Positions 59,441-64,000 of a stretch of DNA of 64,000 bases are shown piece by piece (position 1 is the first letter of the stretch; each line of letters starts with the position of its first letter). The translations under genes were made by a program, and so were the position numbers. Source of the stretch: Stratiolaelaps scimitus (Eukaryota > Arthropoda > Arachnida > Mesostigmata > Laelapidae); assembly GCA_019614645.1 (NCBI GenBank), contig JABWDB010000021.1, positions 992,001 to 1,056,000 on the forward strand, in the 5' to 3' direction. Under the pieces are notes generated by a model, which had not been told where the DNA came from, searched no databases, and saw only the letters and a program-made list of their open reading frames with translations.

Positions 59441-61857
59441 GCACTCAACAACTCATAGGCCTAATACCCTGCCTCGCCAATTCAACCCAAATCAGTGACT
59501 ATATACCATGCAATTTTAAACATTCATATAACACAGCAATAATAGCCAATGAAATAGAAATTAGGAAAGACGCCTTAGACTACATGAGTCTAACAAGAAC
59601 GGGCTTTTAGTAGGGCTTTTGTTATGTCCATATATTAAATAACATTTGACGACGATTACCGAACCAAAAGCTCACCTTCGTCAGTGGATTTTATCAGTGG
59701 AACCCCTGACATTCATTTATCTTTCATGAGGCATAGACAATCCCTGAGGCTCTTGATAGTGAAGGCCAGACGTAACAAAAGGTCATTCGTCGCTATTGCT
59801 GACAACATTAACCTATTTCCTCACTCTAGCAGCAGATATAAATTTGGTGAATGAGTACTGCAGGCTGCCAGCTTTGATAACACCAACAAATAATCAACTT
59901 GATTCAAAGTGACCCAGGAGTATCACTCTGAATGTTTTCAATTCAATACATAAAAATATCGATTTCTACAGGGACTCTTTAGAATCAAACTGGTTGAAGA
60001 AGCGAATCATTTTTAGGAATACTCATTAGCGTCGCCATGTATTTAGTTCATAGACTGAACCGACTGAGACTGGGACTATTTGCACCTCATCAACTGATTT
60101 CAGTTCATTCGCTCAACTTTGTCATCTGTGACCTTCTCTAACTAAAATGTTTTTATTAACATCGACTCTGAACACCGTTACTAGCTAAATAGAAAGGCTC
60201 AATTACAGATGGGGAAAAAACATGATACATGAGAAGCGAGCCCACCACCATATTATGGAGCGAGTAGCTTCGCGATACTGTAGAGTCTAAAGATGAAATA
60301 ACAGACTTTTCTATTTCTGTCTTTACATTCTGCTAACGTTGATCATAGTGAGATAATCATAAAGCACTAACAAGCTATCAAGTATTTCTTATTGTGTATA
60401 CTGTACCCGGCAGTATTGGGAAATCTATATTAGATATATTATGCGATCTCTGCCATTCAGTTATTAGAAAAGGGTTTATATAGATTAAGACTTATTATTA
60501 ATTTATAAGATTAAGTATATTATTAAGTTTATACGTTTCGACCACCGGAAAGTCGATGAAACAGGGAGAAAGGGACAGTCGTCCCTTGTAAATTCGATCA
60601 TAATAGCCGAAATATGCCCTCGTTTATTTGAATCTCAGAGTTGGGGGTCACTGGCGCTACTATTTCCCACTTCTGCCTATATAAACCAAATAGATTTTCA
60701 ATTTTTCGTGCGTATCCATTTCTTCAAAAATTTCGACTTTTCTGAGGCATGATTCAGTATCTTGGCTCCGAATTAATTCAGGTTATACATGAATAACTAG
60801 AGTATTCTTATTGTCACGCGTGTGACCACAACAAAAACGAAATTTCAGTCTATGGCCCGTTGTCTCAGACGGAATAATTTAATTTCTTGTGAACGAAATT
60901 TCTAAATAAACAAGGAACTTGTGCCTGATGTAACGCTTAGAAAATATAATAGTATGTGGGTACAGCAGACGAAAAGCAAATTTACTTTCGCTCTCGTCTT
61001 CTTGATAAGGTGAGCGCAACGATAATATAATAGAAATTTAAGAGAATTGAATATTTCACGTTCAGCGGGTACAATTGTCGCCCACTTCTATAATTGGCTA
61101 ATAAATCACTTGAATGTTTAGAGAATTGAATAGAGCAGAGCCATCGTAGCACCGGCTCCTCCGATTAAATTTGAGTCGAATTCCATACTAACCAATGAAA
61201 ATGAACTTACGTAAATTACCACATCCTTCGAGCCTCATCTTTGCTACAGCTCCGCGTGGGAACCTTGCTTCAAGGTCACCTGAAATCTATAAATACACAA
61301 TGAAATGCCATCTTGATATAATCCTCACTCGGATTTTGCTCTATTTGTATTTTACAGAAAGATCTAATACTTGCAAGATATATATTACGTTTAATTACAC
61401 ACTCCGGAAATATCGCAATAGAAACTAGTAGCAGTGTCGGCAAGTAGTAAAGTTAGAAGAGCTATTTAGCATATGATACATTGGTTAATCTCTTATAGCC
61501 AGTGGACAGTTATCGGTAGATGAATCTGTTTTTGATATATTGCATTATAGCCAAACCGAAATAATTACCTCCGAACCTATTTCAGTTAACTATAATTACA
61601 ATTCACTGCAATGCGTTTGGACTTGTCAAAATAATTCAAATAACTTGTGGTTGCACCAAACAAAATTGTTTCTAATTTAAATCAAAATTTACCAAAATTG
61701 ATCTACATTTTTTGCATACACACCGACACGCTCCATTTGTTTTCCATTATTAATAAATATATTAGATAAATATACCGTATAATACACATTTGGCCCGCAT
61801 GCAAACGAATTCATGAAGTACTAAAAACAATGATGACCTCTATATTACATTTCGCAG
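59441..61857. other. Right end of the giant intron
   Basis: AT-rich and apparently unique; no gene, RNA or mobile element recognised. It ends with the acceptor TTTCGCAG in front of the next receptor exon. Confidence 0.5.
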
Positions 61858-61962
61858 ATAACGCTTGAGGGAAACGTGATTTTCCGAAGAGAGACCGGTG
61901 CATTAGAAACAGAAAACGTACTCGAGGCTCATGAGGTAAACGGGACAACGACACAATTTCGG
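61858..61962 (+). CDS. FN3 receptor exon: middle of FN3 domain 2
   Basis: The exon has 35 codons in phase 0-0. It begins ITLEGNVIFRRETG, which continues strand C of the FN3 domain begun at 12149 (GTIQGYN | ITLEG), and ends HEVNGTTTQFR at a strong donor CGG|GTAAGT (61962/61963). One N-glycosylation site (NGT). Frame, fold and both splice sites agree with the distant upstream exon. Confidence 0.83.
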
Positions 61963-62367
61963 GTAAGTTTGTTATTCTGAATTCTATCTCGAGGACGTCA
62001 ATTCAAGTATTTAACTTGATGTTTATTATTATCGAGACGTCATGCTTGCAAGGGTGTGAAATCTTCCAGAGCGGTTTGAAACTTAAATGTTTAGTACGAC
62101 AGAGTGGACACTGACAAAGTGGTGAAATTGTCTGGATTGGATAAAAACTGATGGCAAACACGAAGTCGCTTTCGAGGATAGAAAATATCAGATAAAACAA
62201 TTCCACTCTTTATAGCATCTGCCGTGTGTGTTGTGCCCTATTATAGGTAGCTTATAACTGTGACCGAAGGAAAAACACAGTACAACTCCGCGCTTTTCAT
62301 ATGGATATATATATAACCTATAACAGGTGAATCATAAACTTACTTCTCGGATGCATTCTCTTTTTAG

Positions 62368-62482
62368 GTGGCCGTAAAACCACACACGAACTACACAGTT
62401 CGGGTATGCACGATCAATCGCGCAGGATGTGGAAACCTCAGCGGAATAAGCGTTAAGAGCGCCTGCATCTCACCGCCCATCG
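62368..62482 (+). CDS. FN3 receptor exon: end of FN3 domain 2
   Basis: After CTCTTTTTAG the exon reads VAVKPHTNYTVRVCTINRAG, CGNLSGISVKSACISPPI and a phase-1 donor G|GTAAAT (62482/62483). V-x-x-L/V-x-P-x-T-x-Y-x-V is the standard E-F region of FN3, and C-x7-C matches the Cys pair of FN3 domain 1. A third Cys (SAC) follows. The phase-1 end repeats that of domain 1 at 9714, so the two FN3 modules are symmetrical. Confidence 0.87.
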
Positions 62483-63542
62483 GTAAATATACTTATAAAT
62501 GATATCGTTCGCTTTTGGTTTAGGTTGAGGGGATGCTACCGACGCAGCACAGAGGTTGTGGCTGTCCACCATCGGACGCATGGGATATGTGCCCTTCTAG
62601 TATATTATATCTTCGCCTTAAATCGACAACGCTATCGTTAGATGTAGCTTTACTAAGCGTGTCAATTATCATTTGTGATATGAGGAATCTAATATTCGAT
62701 CGATTGGGAGTGCATGGCTTGCTTACAAATAAATGTTAACAACCGACAAATGAGCTCGTTCGTTCTATTTCTCAGATATTTGGCTCTTACATAACTTCTG
62801 TAACTTGATAACATAAGTGATAACTTTCTAATTTATTCGATTGTATGCTTATATTCGTAGATTTGAATAAAGTTATGTAGTTTCCTTTATAAGCGACAGC
62901 AAAGATCAGGCTCACTTTGACTACCGCAGCCTAGACAGCTCACTGTATATTTCTCATATATGCGAAAATGTTGTCTAATAAGTTGCTTTTGTTATTTATA
63001 TGGTTTTTTATGGTAGAACTTTGCTCCACTTTGTTGACTTTTATGAAAAGACAACGATATATTATCAAAGATTCTGAATTAGCAATTAAACTATTAGTGG
63101 AAGATGTATATCACCAAACTGATTCATCGTACTAAGTGAGTCAAGCTTGATGTTAATCAAACCATAAACTTGCCAATGGGAAATTCATTAGATTCTGTTA
63201 TTAATTATTAATATTTGGGTAATATAGATTCTATTATTTTTGGTTAGTATAGTTATAGATAATGATTAGGCACCCGTAATGGTAGTAATACAGTAATGGC
63301 AGTAGTAGCGTCGTAATAGTGCATGTTCCACCATAGCGAGCGCTGAAGTTAAAATCTCAACCGTTCTTAAGTTATTTTATTTAGCAGTCACCCTTAATGT
63401 GAATTTGACTCACTAAACACAGTTTCAACTGTTTTCCTACACATATATTGTAGAAAGACCTCGGTATCGCTGAGTAGTAGCATTGCTTCAATTATCCGTG
63501 AATAATATTTTTCTCGGAATTTTGTCTTCGTACTGTTTTCAG
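62483..63542 (+). other. Intron of the FN3 receptor
   Basis: AT-rich; ends TACTGTTTTCAG at 63542. The small frame at 62533-62739 has no domain. Confidence 0.6.
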
Positions 63543-63628
63543 TGCCACCTGCACTACCGAGATTCAACTTGGAACGAGGCGACCACGATAAGCAGCTCCG
63601 GCTCAAAATGATCCGAGTTTCCGAACGA
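63543..63628 (+). CDS. FN3 receptor exon: start of a third FN3-like domain
   Basis: Joined in phase 1 to 62482 it reads VPPALPRFNLERGDHD, then KQLRLKMIRVSER. The proline-rich start and the RLKM-x-R-V-S-E-R run resemble the membrane-proximal domain of receptor tyrosine phosphatases, where a similar strand precedes an N-G-P-I-like turn; that comparison is from memory and is inference. The donor is uncertain: GTAGCA at 63629 (phase 0, as given) or GTATCA at 63647 (ending ..ADILY, also phase 0); GTACGT at 63643 would be phase 2. The gene continues beyond the window, so transmembrane and cytoplasmic parts are not visible. Confidence 0.65.
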
Positions 63629-63646
63629 GTAGCAGACATACTGTAC

Positions 63647-64000
63647 GTATCAGACAGTTAAAACCTAACGCACATTGCCTGATCAATAATTATTCCGTAT
63701 TGAATGCTATAAGTCTCACTAGAAGATGAAAATCAAGGGCATCTTTATTCATGTTTCGAGGCACCGGTAAGTGTCACTTAACAGCTGGCTTGATAGTGGG
63801 CTGAGTTAAAAAGTCTTTCTTCCTATCTTCCTCTTGAGTAGGATAGCTATGCATTTTCTCTTACATAGACGACTAGACAAAAGGAGATCTTTCTCGGCAT
63901 ATTCGCGTGTACTACGGCCGTTCAGGCTACCGTCTAAGAAATCCCATCGGGGTCGACTCCCGGGGTGATCACACTGCATTTTCAAACAAATAGAACTCTA
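63647..64000 (+). other. Start of the next receptor intron
   Basis: No exon is recognised after the last donor. The DNA near 63,930-63,970 is somewhat GC-rich. The window ends inside the gene. Confidence 0.5.

Larger units (their letters stand above)
12271..61857 (+). other. Giant intron (49.6 kb) of the FN3 receptor hosting nine antisense cuticle genes
   Basis: The donor GTGAGT at 12271 and the acceptor TTTCGCAG ending at 61857 flank two halves of one FN3 domain (..IQGYN | ITLEGNV..), both in phase 0, so no constitutive coding exon is needed in between. Inside are nine two-exon cuticle genes, all on the minus strand, a tandem triplication, SINEs, LINE fossils and microsatellites. From 12290 to 13560 I see only degraded, unrecognised sequence. 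Confidence 0.8.

Overview
The window is eukaryotic nuclear DNA from an arthropod, most likely a chelicerate and probably a parasitiform mite or tick. It has spliced genes with GT-AG introns, long AT-rich introns, many (AT)n microsatellites, tRNA-derived SINEs and decayed LINE reverse transcriptases. It also carries a family of two-exon cuticle genes whose protein has the arachnid layout: short signal peptide, chitin-binding RR domain, Ala-rich tail ending in GYGHGW. The species call is inference; the gene families are read from the sequence.

Host gene (+ strand). A receptor-like gene with fibronectin type III (FN3) domains runs across the whole window and leaves it on the right. Candidate signal-peptide exons lie at 3003-3117 and 3662-3812. 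The first FN3 module is 9161-9396 plus 9645-9714. The second is 12149-12270 plus 61858-61962 plus 62368-62482. A third FN3-like domain begins at 63543. All proposed junctions keep frame, and both complete FN3 modules are bounded by phase-1 introns. The domain style resembles neuronal receptor tyrosine phosphatases (Ptp69D/Ptp10D class), but no phosphatase domain is in view.

Giant intron. The second FN3 domain is split by an intron of about 49.6 kb (12271-61857). Nested in it, all on the opposite strand, are nine cuticle protein genes (A-I) at 13987-14718, 20037-20667, 23161-23862, 26595-27327, 30394-31125, 33848-34580, 37659-38390, 41119-41851 and 44936-45667. Each has exon 1 (signal peptide plus a short linker), a 127-189 bp phase-0 intron, exon 2 (RR domain plus tail), and a TATA box about 50-70 bp upstream of the ATG.

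Tandem array. Genes C to I are a young triplication of a 7.23-7.28 kb unit (23161-45667). Each unit holds a C/E-type gene, a D-type gene, two SINEs and a LINE fossil. Genes E and G are hybrids: their 3' side matches the last gene (I) and their 5' side matches the first gene (C). This is what unequal crossing-over inside the gene body between C and I would leave. Gene I has the same body but a different promoter, and genes A and B share almost identical RR coding sequence with different introns and flanks, which suggests gene conversion.

The rest is non-coding: a GC-richer, simple-repeat-rich area at about 1-8.5 kb, a similar one at 53.8-59.4 kb, a second, unrelated RT fossil at 47.1-48.3 kb, and AT-rich unique sequence. 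Because host and nested genes are convergent, the unspliced host transcript would carry antisense to all nine cuticle mRNAs.
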